From JACVRW01 sp963808775 (GTDB taxonomy: Bacteria; Actinomycetota; Thermoleophilia; Solirubrobacterales; Thermoleophilaceae): 64,000 nt of DNA. The translations under genes were made by a program, and so were the position numbers. The notes below the pieces were generated by a model. It was not told the origin of the DNA. It saw nothing but the letters and a program-made list of their open reading frames with translations, and did no database searches. Below, in pieces: positions 34,958-45,631 of the stretch. Within the stretch, counting starts at the first letter, position 1. Every line of letters starts with the position of its first letter. The stretch is from positions 310,001 through 374,000 of the forward strand of contig CAWEGR010000007.1 in the NCBI GenBank assembly GCA_963808775.1, read 5' to 3'.

Positions 34958-35860
34958 ATGCGGATCGCCCCCGAGGTCGCGGAGGCGCTCGCGTCCGGGC
35001 GTCCGGTCGTGGCGCTCGAGAGCACGCTGATCAGCCACGGCCTGCCGCGGCCCCGCAACCTCGACGTGGCGCGCGAGGTCGAGGAGACGGTGCGGGCCGC
35101 GGGCGCGCTCCCCGCGACGATCGCCGTGGTGGCGGGCGAGCCGCGCGTCGGCCTCGACGAGGAGGCGCTCGCGGTGGTTGCGGGCGAGCACGGCGAGGTG
35201 GTCAAGTGCGGGGTTCGCGACCTGGCCCCGATCGTCGCGCGCGGGGCACATGGCGCCACCACCGTCGCCGCGACGGCGCAGCTCGCCCGCCTCGCGGGGA
35301 TCACGCTGTTCGCCACCGGCGGCCTCGGCGGCGTCCACCGCGACGCCCGCGAGACCTGGGACGAGTCCGCCGACCTCGACACGCTCGCCCGGACCGGGAT
35401 CGTCGTCGTCTGCTCGGGCGTGAAGTCGATCCTCGACACCGCCGCGACGCTCGAGCGGCTCGAGACCCTGAACGTGACGGTGCTCGGCTACGGCACGAGC
35501 CGCTTCCCGGGCTTCTACCGGGCGGACTCGGGCCACCCGGTGCACTGGCGGGTCGACACGCCGGAGGAGGTCGCCGCGGTGGTCGCCGCCCGCGAGCGAG
35601 TCGGCACCGAGGGCCGCGGTGTGGTGGTGGCGAACCCCCTGCCGGCGGAGGACGAGCTCGATCCGGAGCTGCACGACCGCGCCCTGAAGTCGGGACTCGC
35701 GGCGGCGGCGCGCGAGGGGGTGGCGGGCAAGGACGTGACGCCGTTCCTGCTCGACTGGTTCCACCGCGAGACCGGCGGGGCGAGCCTCGAGGCGAACATC
35801 CGGCTCGTGGTCAGGAACGCCGACCTCGCCGCGCGGGTGGCGGTGGCGCTCGCGGCATGA
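34958..35860 (+). CDS. psuG: Pseudouridine-5'-phosphate glycosidase
   Basis: 300 residues. Splits pseudouridine 5'-phosphate into uracil and ribose 5-phosphate. Hallmarks: ALESTLISHGLPRP, TIAVVAGEPRVGL, KCGVRDL, FATGGLGGVHR and SSG-like CSGVKSILD. TAGGGT lies 7 nt before the ATG. The stop overlaps the kinase ATG (ATGA), which fits the psuG-psuK pathway. Confidence 0.95.
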   Translation: MRIAPEVAEALASGRPVVALESTLISHGLPRPRNLDVAREVEETVRAAGALPATIAVVAGEPRVGLDEEALAVVAGEHGEVVKCGVRDLAPIVARGAHGATTVAATAQLARLAGITLFATGGLGGVHRDARETWDESADLDTLARTGIVVVCSGVKSILDTAATLERLETLNVTVLGYGTSRFPGFYRADSGHPVHWRVDTPEEVAAVVAARERVGTEGRGVVVANPLPAEDELDPELHDRALKSGLAAAAREGVAGKDVTPFLLDWFHRETGGASLEANIRLVVRNADLAARVAVALAA

Positions 35861-36748
35861 GCGGGCCCCGCGTCGTCGTGGTGGGCGACGTGATGCAGGA
35901 CGTGGTCGCCCGGGTCGACGGGCCGCTCGCGATCGGCAGCGACACGCCGGCCCGGATCGAATGGACCGGGGGCGGCCAGGCGGCGAACACCGCGGCCTGG
36001 TTCGCCGCTGCGGAGCCGTCGCTCGAGGTCGTCCTCGTCGGCCGGGTGGGCGACGACCCGGCGGGCCGCGCGGCGGCCGCGGGCCTGCGCGCGCTCGGCG
36101 TCGACGCCCGCCTCGCCGTCGACGAGTCGCTCTCCACGGGGACCTGCCTCGTGCTCGTGGGGCCGGACGGCGAGCGGACGATGCTGCCGGACCCCGGGGC
36201 GAACGTGGCGCTCGCGCCCGGCGACCTCGGCTCGGACCTGCTCCGCGCCGGGCGATCACCTGCACGTGGCGGGGTACGCGCTCGTGCGCGAAGGGCCGCG
36301 CCCGGCGGCGCTTGCCGCGATTGCCGCTGCTCGGGAGGCGGGGGCCTCGGTTTCGCTTGATCCCTCATCGGCTGCGCTCGTGTCGGAGGGCTCCCTGCAG
36401 CTGGTGAGGGGGTCGGTTGACCTGTTGCTTCCGAACTCCGACGAGGCCGCCGTCCTCAGCGGGGTCTCCGAGCCAGAGGCGGCCGGCGTTGCCCTCTCTG
36501 CTGCCTTTCCCGAGGTGGTGGTCACGCTCTCGGAGGGCGGGGCGCTCTGGACGGATGGCCGCGAGGTGGTCAGGGTCGAGGCGGTGGCCGATGCGATGGT
36601 GGTCGATTCCACCGGCGCCGGCGACGCCTTCGCCGCCGGCTTCATCGCTGCCCGCCTGCGCGGCGCCGCGCCCGAGCCGGCGCTCCGCTCCGGGGCCACG
36701 CTCGCCGCCCGGGCGATCGCCGCCCCGGGGGCCCGCCCGCGGCTCTAG
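35857..36748 (+). CDS. PfkB-family sugar kinase, probable pseudouridine kinase (one frame break)
   Basis: About 297 residues. N-terminal VGDVMQDVVARV and GGGQAANTAAW; C-terminal signature DSTGAGDAFAAGF with the catalytic Asp. A frame break near 36253 (GCCGGGCGAT for GCCGGGGAT) is repaired by removing one C. Coupled to psuG, so it probably makes pseudouridine 5'-phosphate, the PsuG substrate; sequence alone would also allow a ribokinase-like role. The stop shares CTAG 36745-36748 with the next gene. Confidence 0.83.
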
Positions 36749-37897
36749 GCGAGGGCCTGCTCGCGGCGGCGGCGGCGCAGCGCGCGGGCCGCCAGCCAGC
36801 CGAGCAGGGCGATCAGGCCGAGCGGCACCGCGATGGCGAGCACGCGGACGATCACGCCGGCCGTGCCGATCAGAAGGTCGCCCGCGTCGTCGAGTGCGTC
36901 GTCGAACGCCGCGCCGGCGCCGCCGTCCTCGTCGCTCGAGGAGCCCTCGCCGTCGGCCACGAGCAGCACGCTGACGACCGCGTAGTCGGTCCGCAGCCGC
37001 AGGTTGCGGAGCTGCCCGCGCAGGCCGTTGATCTCCGCGGCCACGATGTCGAGGCGCAGCCGCAGGGCCTCGGCCTCCTCGTCCGTGTCCGCGTCCTCGA
37101 GCCGGCGCAGCAGGCTGCGGCGCTCGGCTCGGGCCGCCTGGAGGCGGTCGCGCGCTCCCACGAACTCGCGGGTGATGTCCTGGCCGGACTGTGTCTGCGA
37201 GAGCACGGGTGCGAGGTCCGCGAGCTCGCGCAGCGCATCCTGCAGGCGCTGCGAGGGAATGCGCAGCTCGAAGCTCCCGCTCGAGTCCTCCTCGCCGGTC
37301 GACAGGGACGAGCTCAGCACGAAGCCGCCGTGGCGGTTCGTGACCGCCGTGACCTGGTCGGCGAGCCGCGCCATCTCGTCCGCGGGGGACTCGAGCTCCA
37401 TCGAGATCGAGCGCTCGATCCGCCTGTTCGGGGCGGCCGGCTCAAAGCCGCCCGCCCCGCCGCCGCCGGAGTCGAGCGCCTGGCCGGCTGCGTCCGGGGC
37501 GGCGGAGCGCTCGGCCGAGCTGGGCGCGTCCTCCATGACGGCGCTGTCGCCTGAGGAGCCCTGGTCGCCAGAGAAGCCGTCCTCGTCCGGGCTCTTCAGG
37601 AGCGCCGTCGCGACCACGAGCGCGATCAGCACGCTTGCCATCGCTCCCGGCGACGCCGAGGGGTGTCAGGTTGGGCGGCGACGGCAGCCGCCGGCGCCGC
37701 TCGCGCGGGAAGCCCGCGCGAGCCCGCTCGCCGAGCTCACGCGTGAAGTCGGGGCGCGGCTCGGGGGCGTCCGCACGCAGCGCGAGCGCCAGCTCCTGCA
37801 GCTCGCGCGCAAGCGGGTCGTCGTGGTCGGCCGCTCCTGTCGAGAGGGCGGTGTCGATGGCGTCGAGATCTCGCTCGATCACGTTCTGGTCAGTCAT
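36745..37897 (-). CDS. Anti-sigma-like membrane protein with DUF4349 domain (one frame break)
   Basis: About 384 residues. A cytoplasmic N-terminal 80 residues (ERDLDAIDTALSTGAADHDD...) is followed by a transmembrane helix (ASVLIALVVATAL), an extracytoplasmic Ser/Gly-rich linker, a DUF4349 region with SISMELESPADEMARLADQV and a coiled coil, and a last transmembrane helix with Arg-rich end. The break near 37655 lies just before the first helix. The ATG overlaps the sigma gene by 8 nt, the usual sign of a sigma/anti-sigma pair. Role as anti-sigma is inferred from context. Confidence 0.72.
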
Positions 37898-38393
37898 GGC
37901 ATGCCTCGCGCAGCTTCGTGATGGTCCGGTGGAGCCGAGTGCCGGCGTTCGACTCGGACATGCCGAGCACGGCGCCGATCTCGGCGTTCGATAGGCCGCC
38001 GGCGAACTTGAGGGCGATGAGGTCGCGCTCGACCCCGTCGAGCGAGGCGAGCGCGGCGCGCACGGTCTCGCGCCGCGCCAGCAGCTCCGCCTGGTCGTCG
38101 GGGCCGGGGGCGAGGTCGGGCACGTCGCCCTCGAGGCTGGCACTGCGCCTGCGGCGGCGCAGCTCGTCGAGGGCGGCGTTGCGGGCGATCCCGAACAGCC
38201 ACGCCTCCATCGATCCGCGGCCGGCTCGGTACGAGCGGCGCTTGCGGTAAGCGCGCTCGAAGGCCTGCGCCGTCACGTCCTCCGCGGCCGCGCGATCGCG
38301 CAGCAGCGAGGCAACGTAGGCGTACACCCGAGGGAAGGTGCGCTCGTAGAGATCCGCGAACCCCTCAGCGTGCGAGCCGGCCATGACTGTCAT
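37890..38393 (-). CDS. Sigma-70 family (ECF-like) RNA polymerase sigma factor
   Basis: 167 residues with region 2 (FADLYERTFPRVYAYVASLL, then WLFGIARNAALDELRRRRR) and region 4 (LDGVERDLIALKFAGGLSNA, IGAVLGMSESNAGTRLHR). No region 1 or 3, as in ECF factors. Starts possible at 38393 or 38384; upstream in-frame residues are not conserved in kind. The gene is divergent from two secreted-protein genes. A GAACGAGGCC element (minus strand 38415-38406) stands before it. Confidence 0.85.
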   Translation of the reverse strand: MTVMAGSHAEGFADLYERTFPRVYAYVASLLRDRAAAEDVTAQAFERAYRKRRSYRAGRGSMEAWLFGIARNAALDELRRRRRSASLEGDVPDLAPGPDDQAELLARRETVRAALASLDGVERDLIALKFAGGLSNAEIGAVLGMSESNAGTRLHRTITKLREACHD

Positions 38394-38496
38394 GGGTTCT
38401 ACAACGGCCTCGTTCACACATGCACTACGAACGAGCGTCGAAGTCATCACATCGGGCTAAAGAACCGAGGCCAACACCCCGATAACGGAGAACGTA

Positions 38497-39165
38497 GTGC
38501 GACGCTTCGCCGCCCCGATCCTGTTCGCTCTCGCCGCCTCCCTCGCAGTGGCGCCGGGCGCCCATGCAAAGCTGAACCTGCCGAAGAGCGCGGACGCGCC
38601 GCCGGTCCTCCCGCCGGGCGTGGTGCCCGCGGACGAGGCGCCGGTGGGCAGCCTGACCGCGCAGCCTAGGACGCTCCTGAGCGCCGCCGGCAAGCGCTTC
38701 GATCTTCGCTCCGGACCGCCGCCGCTGTGGGCGACGGTCAACATCTGCGACACGTCGAAGTCGCCGAACGCGCTCGGCGTGCGCACCAGCGTGCCCGGCG
38801 ACGGGTCGGGACGCCGCGTGTACGCGCGCTACCGCGCGCAGTGGTGGAGCGCCCAGAAGCACGCCTGGCTCCCCGTTGCGGGCGCCGGCAAGACCGGCTG
38901 GCGCTACGTGGGATCGCTCGACTGGACGGCCCAGCAGGGTGGCTGGACCTTCCACTTCTCGCAGCCCCCCGCCGGAACGACCTACGTCCTGCGCGGCGTG
39001 GTCGAGCTGAGCTGGAAGCACGAGGTCCGCGCGAGCCGCCGTGGACACCGCCGCGCGCGCTGGTCGACGGTGCGCCGCAAGGCGATGCTGACGGAGACCG
39101 GCATGCGCGATGTGCAGGGCGGCGATCCCGTGGGTACGTCGAAGGCAATGTGCCTGATCTGGTAG
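38497..39165 (+). CDS. Secreted protein of unknown function, first of a related pair
   Basis: 222 residues with a Sec signal peptide (residues 1-24, ending GAHA). The mature part has a Pro-rich linker, then a beta-rich domain with LWATVNICDTSKSPNALGVR, ARYRAQWWSAQKHAWLPV and GWTFHFSQPPAGTTYVLRGV. Cys occurs in NIC and near the end in MCLIW, a possible disulfide. I do not recognise a family; the next gene is a shorter homologue. GTG 38497 is preceded by GATAAC 10 nt upstream and GGAG. Confidence 0.72.
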   Translation: MRRFAAPILFALAASLAVAPGAHAKLNLPKSADAPPVLPPGVVPADEAPVGSLTAQPRTLLSAAGKRFDLRSGPPPLWATVNICDTSKSPNALGVRTSVPGDGSGRRVYARYRAQWWSAQKHAWLPVAGAGKTGWRYVGSLDWTAQQGGWTFHFSQPPAGTTYVLRGVVELSWKHEVRASRRGHRRARWSTVRRKAMLTETGMRDVQGGDPVGTSKAMCLIW

Positions 39166-39215
39166 ATCCGGCGCCCTGACGAGCCCCCGAACGTTCCTCT
39201 AATCTCCGGCAAACC

Positions 39216-39630
39216 GTGTCGCGGAAGGTCACAGCCCTGGCGCTCGGCGCCGCCCTCACCGCGGCGGCCGCCCTGGCGCCGCCTGCCTCGGCGGACGAGC
39301 TCAGCTCGTCGTGGGCCAGCGTGAACATCTGCAGCTCGGCCCAGCTCGGCGCGCGGGCGCAGCTCGCCGGGCGACGGATCGAGCAGCGACATGCAGGTCC
39401 GCTTCACCGCTCAATGGCTGTCTCCGGGCGGCTGGGTGCCGCTGAACGGCTCGTCCACGTCGCCGTGGCAGTCGGCAGGCTCCGCCGAGTACACGTGGGG
39501 CCAGGCGGGCTGGACGTTCTCGATCAGCGTGCCGGCCGGCAAGAGCTACGAGCTGCGGGCCGTCGCCGAAATGCAGACGGGCTCCGGCAGCACCACGCAG
39601 GTCACGGGCTCCTGCTCGGTCAGCGGCTGA
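39216..39630 (+). CDS. Secreted protein of unknown function, second of the pair (one frame break)
   Basis: About 137 residues with a signal peptide (ending PPASA) and a domain matching the previous gene: SWASVNICSSAQLGAR, VRFTAQWLSPGGWVPL, GWTFSISVPAGKSYELRAV and a final SCSVSG. Position of the Trp, NIC and C-terminal Cys agrees in both. The frame breaks near 39373 (GCCGGGCGAC for GCCGGGGAC). GTG 39216 has TAATCT 10 nt upstream, so it can be transcribed alone. Confidence 0.72.
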
Positions 39631-39636
39631 CGCGCC

Positions 39637-40333
39637 TCAGTCGAACAGGCGCGGGTCGTTCGTGATCACGCCGTCGACGCCGAGCGCCTCGAGGGACCTG
39701 ATGCGGCGAGCGTCGTCGACCGTCCAGACGTAGACCTCGCCGCCCGCCGCGTGCACCGTCTCGACGAGCCGCCGGCTCACGAGCACCCGATGGGCCATGA
39801 TCGCCTCGCAGCCGCCGGCGCGTAGGCGCGCCGCCGCCTGCCGGGGCAGCCGCGCGCGCATCACCCGCGCGATCCCGTAGGCGGGCAGCGCGAGCGGCTG
39901 AGCGCAGGTAGTTGCGGCGCACGCGCGGGACGGACCAGCCGCGGCGGAGACCCGGCGCGAGCTCGCCCAGGCGGTCGAGGCTCTCGGTGTACATCGTCGA
40001 GACGAGCGACCGCTCCGCGAGCCCGCGCTCGAACAGGCCGTCCGCCACGTCGAGCTCGTAGCCCGGAAGCTTCATGTCCACGTCGAGCTGGACCCCCGCG
40101 TAGGCCTCGCCCGCGAAGTGGTCGAGGCCCTCCTCAAGGCCGAGCGGATCGCGCGACGCCGCGTCCTCGAAGTCATGCGCGAGCACGAGCCGGCCGTCCG
40201 GGGTGCGCAGGACGTCGAACTCGATCATGTCGACGCCGTGCTCGAGCGCGGCCTCGAAGCTCTCGATCGTGTTGCCGGGCGCGACGTGATCGGCGCCCTT
40301 GTGCCCAACCCTGAGAAGCCTGCCCGTGGCCAT
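39637..40333 (-). CDS. Glycerophosphodiester phosphodiesterase (one frame break)
   Basis: About 232 residues of the GDPD family, which splits glycerophosphodiesters into an alcohol and glycerol 3-phosphate. Catalytic start VGHKGADHVAPGNTIESF with the metal Glu pair in MIEFDVLRT and the second His in LVLAHD. The end VYVWTVDDARRIRSLEALGVDG matches GDPD. A break near 39903 is repaired by removing one A. No signal peptide. TAGCCT, partly made by the nei stop codon, lies 8 nt before the ATG. Confidence 0.88.
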
Positions 40334-40344
40334 CGCGACTCAGG

Positions 40345-41124
40345 CTAGAGCTGGCAGGCCGGGCACCAGTAGGTGGTCCGGTTGTCGTCGCCCTGCCCAC
40401 GGGCGCGCACGGGCGTCTCGCAGCGCCGGCACGGCAGCCCCGCCCGCTCGAAGACGTGCACCGGCTCCGGCCGGCGGCCGCCGCGCTCGACCGACTCCTG
40501 CATCAGCGGACGCAGGACGCGCACCACGCGGAGGGCCTCGTCGTCGCTCACGTCGTCGACCCTTCGCCAGGGGTCGAGCAGGGCGAGGAAGCAGCCCTCC
40601 GACTTCCACATGTTCCCGATGCCCGCGATGTTGCGCTGGTCGAGCAGAGCGTCGCCGATGCCGCGGGTCCCGTCGTCCTCGCGCAGGCGCCGCAGGAACG
40701 CGCGCTCGTCGAGCTCCGCGCCGAGGATGTCCGGGCCGAGCTGCGCCAGCCGGCGGTCGAAGCGGGTGCGCGAGTCCGTCATCAGCTCGAGCACCGGGCC
40801 GTCGAACTCGACGACCTCGTGCTCGGGCGTGCGAATCACGAGCCAGGCCCGCCGGGGCGAGCGGCGCCAGCGCTCACCGCGCCGGTGGACGCCCCAGGCG
40901 CCCGTCATCCGCAGGTGCGAGTGCAGCGTGAGGTCGCCCTCGAAGCGGATGAACAGGTGCTTGCCATGGGCGTCGACGGAGCGCACCGCGCGGCCGGCGA
41001 GCCGCTCGGGCCAGCGGTCGCGCGCGTGGCGCGGCTGCGGGGTCTCGATCGCTTCGATCTGCGCGCCGAGCAGGGCGCCGCCGATGCGCCGCGCCGCCGT
41101 GTGGATCGTGTCGCCCTCGGGCAC
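40345..41124 (-). CDS. nei: Formamidopyrimidine/endonuclease VIII-like DNA glycosylase (Nei type)
   Basis: 259 residues. Removes oxidised pyrimidines and nicks the abasic site. The catalytic Pro2-Glu3 must follow the initiator Met, so the start is GTG 41124 (PEGDTIHTAARR); TACCCT 7 nt upstream confirms this against a GTG two codons earlier. LTLHSHLRMTGAW is the helix-two-turn-helix entry region. A C-terminal zinc finger has CRRC and CPAC. Confidence 0.93.
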   Translation of the reverse strand: MPEGDTIHTAARRIGGALLGAQIEAIETPQPRHARDRWPERLAGRAVRSVDAHGKHLFIRFEGDLTLHSHLRMTGAWGVHRRGERWRRSPRRAWLVIRTPEHEVVEFDGPVLELMTDSRTRFDRRLAQLGPDILGAELDERAFLRRLREDDGTRGIGDALLDQRNIAGIGNMWKSEGCFLALLDPWRRVDDVSDDEALRVVRVLRPLMQESVERGGRRPEPVHVFERAGLPCRRCETPVRARGQGDDNRTTYWCPACQL

Positions 41125-41154
41125 GCCCACCAGGGTAGGCGCAGGACGGCTACG

Positions 41155-44100
41155 TCAGGCGCTTAGCGTGAGCCTTCGCGGGCTCTGTCGGAACCCGAGT
41201 TCGATCAGGAGCGAGCCGGCGAACGAGCCCACCACCGGCTCGCCGTCGAAGCGCTCGATGCCAATCCGTGGCACGCGGCCGCGGCGCACCGCGTCGGCCA
41301 GCGCCTCCAGCGCCGGCCTGAGCCAGTCCTCGCCGGGCTCGCGCAGCGGCACGAGGCCCTTCCCGCCGCGTTCGAGGTACAGCACCGGCTCGGCGTCGAG
41401 GGAGACCACGTAGGCGCCGGCCACGCGGGCTGGGCGCCGGCCGCTCTCCTCGCCGCGGCGCGGCCAGGGCAGCGTGGCACCGTGGGGATTGGCGGGGTCC
41501 GTGGCCGCGAGCACGAGGGCCGGGCCCGGCTCGTCGGAGCGCAGCGAGCGCAACCGCTCGATCGCCGCCGGCAGCGCGAACTGGGCGCCGCCGAGGCCCT
41601 CGACGAAGTAGCCGCGGCGCGCCGTCCCGAGGGTCTCGAGGTTGGCGAACTCGCCGTAGAGGCCCGCGAAGCCGCCGGGGATGCCCTCGGCGAGCACGGT
41701 TTCGCGCGTGACGATGCCGTAGCGCTCGAGCAGCACCTCGGCGATCGCCCGCATGCGCGGCCCGTGTTGAGGAGCGTCGGCGAACAGCGGCGCCGTGAGC
41801 GACCAGCGGCCCTGAACCTGCGGGGCACCGGGCCGGCGGCGCCGCGCGAAGCGCCGGCCCGCGTCGCGCTCCGAGCGGGCCAGGCTGAGCCGGGGTGCGC
41901 GCAGGGGGGCGAATGCGTCGTTCGTGACCTCGCCGGCCCAGACCAGGTCCCAGAGCGCCTCCTGCAGCTCGACGGGCTCGGCGTCCGTGACGTCCGCGAG
42001 CAGGTCCGTCCAGAAGGCGGCGCCGGCGGCGAGCCGCTCCCTGAGGCGGTCGTGCACGGGCTCCGAGGGCGGGTCGGCCTTGACGTTGGGTGGCCCGAGC
42101 CAGCGGGCGTCCTCGCGGAAGAAGAGCGCGACCCTGCCGGAGCTTCTCCCAAGGGCGCCGGCCCCGACCCAGACGAGCTCTCCGCTTGCGCAGAGCTGGT
42201 CGAGCCAGCCGGGCGAATGGGCGCCGACCCGCCGCGGCAGCACGTCGCGCTCCCACACCTCGGGCGCCAGCGCGAGGCCCTGGAGCGGCACGAGCTGCTC
42301 GCGCAGCCGGTCGACCCCCGCGCCGCCGGGGGGCGCCCCGTCCACGCCCTGCCAGGCCGGCAGGAAGCGGGCGAGCGCGCGCTGCTCCGCGGGCTCGACC
42401 TCCTTGCGAAGCGTCGCGAGCGAGGCGCGCCGCAGCCTCCGCAGGACCTCCGGATCGCACCACTCGCGGCCGCTGCCGCCGGGGCGGAGCTCGCCGCGCA
42501 CCAGGTTCCCCGCGGACTCGAGCTGCGCGAGCACCGGGCCGAAGTCGATCCCGTAGCGGCCCGAGGCGTCGGCGGTCATGAACGGACCGTGGGTCCGCGC
42601 GTACCGGCGGGCGAGGCGCGCGAGCGGTTCCTCGACCTGCTCGAGGAACGCGGCCGGGAGGCCGCCGGGCGGCACCGCGCCGAGCGCGTCCCGGTACAGG
42701 CCGGCGTCCTCGGAGGCGATGTGGCGCTCCTCGCCGCCGATCCTCATCCGCACCGAGCGGCGGCTCTTCTCGAGCTCGGCCAGCATGCGCTTGGCGGAGA
42801 CCGCGCCGAGGGTGCGCTCCTGCGCCTCCGCCTCGGTGAGGTCGCCGAGGGCGCGCAGCACGTCGTGGAGACCGTCGGCGTTGGCGGCGCGGGTGCGCTC
42901 GCTCGTCCGCTGCAGGTCCGCCTCCACCTCGGCGAGGGCATCCGGGCTGATCAGCTCGCGCAGCTCCTCCTGCCCGAGCAGCTCGCGCAGCAGGTCGCGA
43001 TCGAGCGAGAGCGCCGCGGCGCGGCGCTCCGCGTTCGGCGTGTCGCCCTCGTACATGTAGGTCGCGACGTAGTCGAACAGGAGCGACGAGGCGAAGGGGG
43101 ATGCGCGCTGCGTCTCGACCTCGACGAGCGTGAGCTCGCGTGTGTGGAGGCCGCGCAGAAGCTCCTCGAGCCCTGGCAGGTCGAGCACGTCGCGCAGGCA
43201 CTCGCGGTAGGTCTCGAGCACGATCGGGAACTGGCCGTAGCGCTTGGCCACCTCGAGCAGCGACTGCGCCTTGAGCCGCTGCTGCCAGAGCGGAGTGCGC
43301 TTGCCCGGGTAGGCGCGCGGCAGCAGCAGCGCCCGCGCCGCGTTCTCGCGGAAGCGCGCGCCGAACAGCGCCGAGCCGGACAGCTCGCGCACCACGAGCT
43401 CCTCGACCACGTCCGGCTCGACGAGCACGAGCTCCGCGCCGGGCGGCTCGTCGGCGTCGGGCAGGTGGACGATGATGCCGTCGTCCGACCAGATCGCGTC
43501 GGACTCGAGGCCGTACTCGTCGCGGATGCGGGCGCTCAGCGCGAGCGCCCAGGCGGAATGGACGCGGCCGCCGAACGGCGAGAGCACGCACAGGCGCCAG
43601 TCGCCGATCTCGTCGCGGAAGCGCTCGATCACGATCGTGCGGTCGCTCGGCACCACGCGCGTGGCCTCGCGCTGCTCGCGCAGGTAGGCGGAGAGGTTGA
43701 GCGCGGCGCGCTCGTCGAGGTCGTACTCGGCGGCGAGCTCGGCCGGGTCGCGATCGACGGCGTCGCGCGAGAACTCGCCGATCGCCCTGCCGAGGTCCTT
43801 CGGCCTGCCGATCCCGTCGCCGCGCCAGAACGGCACGGCCCCGGGCGCGCCGGGGGCGGGGGTCACGATCACCCGGTCGCGGGTGATCTCCTCGATCCGC
43901 CACGTCGACGCGCCGAGCAGGAAGGTCTGGCCGGCGCGCGCCTCGTAGACCATCTCCTCGTCGAGCTCGCCCACACGGCGGCCGTCCGGCAGGTGGACGC
44001 CGTAGAGGCCGCGGTCGGGGATCGTGCCGGCGTTCGTGACGGCGAGCTGAAGCGCCCCGCGGCGCGCGCGGATCGTGTCCTCGACGCGGTCCCAGACGAT

Positions 44101-45587
44101 GCGTGGGCGCAGCTCCGCGAACTCCTCGGAGGGGTAGCGGCCGTCGAGCATGTCGAGCACGCTGTCGAGCAGCTCGCGCGAGAGCTCCGCGAACGGGTGG
44201 GCGAGCCTGATCGTCTCGTGCAGCGCGGGCACCCTCAGCTCGTCGCCCGTCGCGACCATCGCCACCACCTGCTGCGCCAGCACGTCGAGCGGGTTGCGCG
44301 GGATGACCGTGGGCTCGATGTCGCCCTCGCGCATGCGCTTCGCGACGACCGCGCATTCGAGCAGGTCGGCGCGGAACTTGGGGAAGATGCGGCCGCGCGA
44401 CACCTCGCCGACGCCGTGCCCGGCGCGGCCGATGCGCTGCAGCCCCGCGGTCACCGACTTCGGCGACTCGACCTGGATGACGAGATCGACCGCGCCCATG
44501 TCGATGCCGAGCTCGAGCGAGCTCGTGGCCACGAGGCAGGGGAGCTCGCCCGACTTGAGCAGGTCCTCGACGATCAGGCGCTCCTCGCGCGCAAGCGAGC
44601 CGTGGTGCGCGCGGGCGATCGCGGCCGGCTCGCCGTCCTCGCCGGCGAGCTCGTTCAGCCGGACGGCGAGGCGCTCCGCCGCGCGGCGGGCGTTCACGAA
44701 GATGATCGTCGAGCGGTGCTGCCTGACGAGCTCGAGCAGCTCGGGGTACATGGCCGGCCAGATCGAGCGCTGAGTGGCCGCGGGTGGCTCCGCGGAACCG
44801 AGGCCCGGCCCGACGAGGTCGCCGCCGCCGGGCGCCGTCCCATTCCGTCCACAGCGGGGTCGGAGACGTCGGGGAAGCTCGGCTCCGCCATGCTCTCGAC
44901 CGGCACCTGGATCTGAAGGTCGAGCGGCTTGCGCACTCCCACATCCACGATCCGGCATTCGCGTCCCGTGCCCGCGAGGAAGCGGCCGACCTCCTCGAGC
45001 GGCCGCTGCGTGGCCGACAGCCCGATGCGCTGGAGCGGCGCCTCGGCCTGCTCCTCGAGCCGCTCGAGCGTCAGCGCGAGGTGGGCGCCGCGCTTCGTCC
45101 GCGCGACGGCGTGGATCTCGTCGACGATCACCCACTGCACGTCCGTGAGGAACTCGCGCGCCCGCGACGTGAGCATGAGATAGAGCGACTCGGGCGTCGT
45201 GATCAGCACGTCCGGCGGAGTGCGCAGCATCGCCTGGCGCTCTCTCTGCGGGGTGTCGCCGGTGCGGATCGCGACGCTGATGTCACCGCCGATCCCCTTC
45301 AGCGGGGCCTGCAGGTTCTTCTCGACGTCGTAGGAGAGGGCCTTCAGCGGCGAGACGTAGACGAGCCGCGTCTTTCGCTCCGCACTGGGCTCCGCCACGA
45401 GGCGGTCGAGACCCCAGAGGAAGGCGGCGAGCGTCTTGCCCGAGCCGGTGGGCGCCGACACGAGCACGTTCTCGCCGGCGGCGATGGCTGGCCACGCCTG
45501 CTCCTGCGCGGCGGTGGGCCGCTCGAAGCTGCGCGTGAACCAGTCACGCACCCCTGCCGTGAACGAGCTGAGCGGATCCGATGCCAC
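41155..45587 (-). CDS. lhr: Lhr-type DEAD/DEAH-box DNA helicase (one frame break)
   Basis: About 1,477 residues, full-size Lhr. 3'-5' ATP-dependent helicase linked to DNA repair. Walker A SAPTGSGKT (44-52), DEIHAVA, GLSATQ and the motif VI QRIGRAGHG are present, then the long Lhr C-terminal region (winged helix and Lhr-CTD). The frame breaks near 44847, between the two RecA domains; adding one A to GGAATGGG gives a continuous protein. GTG 45587 has TACGCT 10 nt upstream. Follows nei by 30 nt on the same strand. Confidence 0.93.
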
Positions 45588-45631
45588 GCGACCATCGAGC
45601 GTACCGACCCGCGCAGGTTAGGCTGAGACAC

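Noticed and set aside
41482..44916. Very long open frame on the plus strand, antisense to lhr
   Set aside because: Shadow of the GC-rich codon pattern. The composition is Arg/Ala/Gly/His-rich with no recognisable domain, while the opposite strand encodes a full Lhr helicase. The same holds for long frames opposite the UvrD-like helicase (11844-13571) and the PAS protein (7499-9708).
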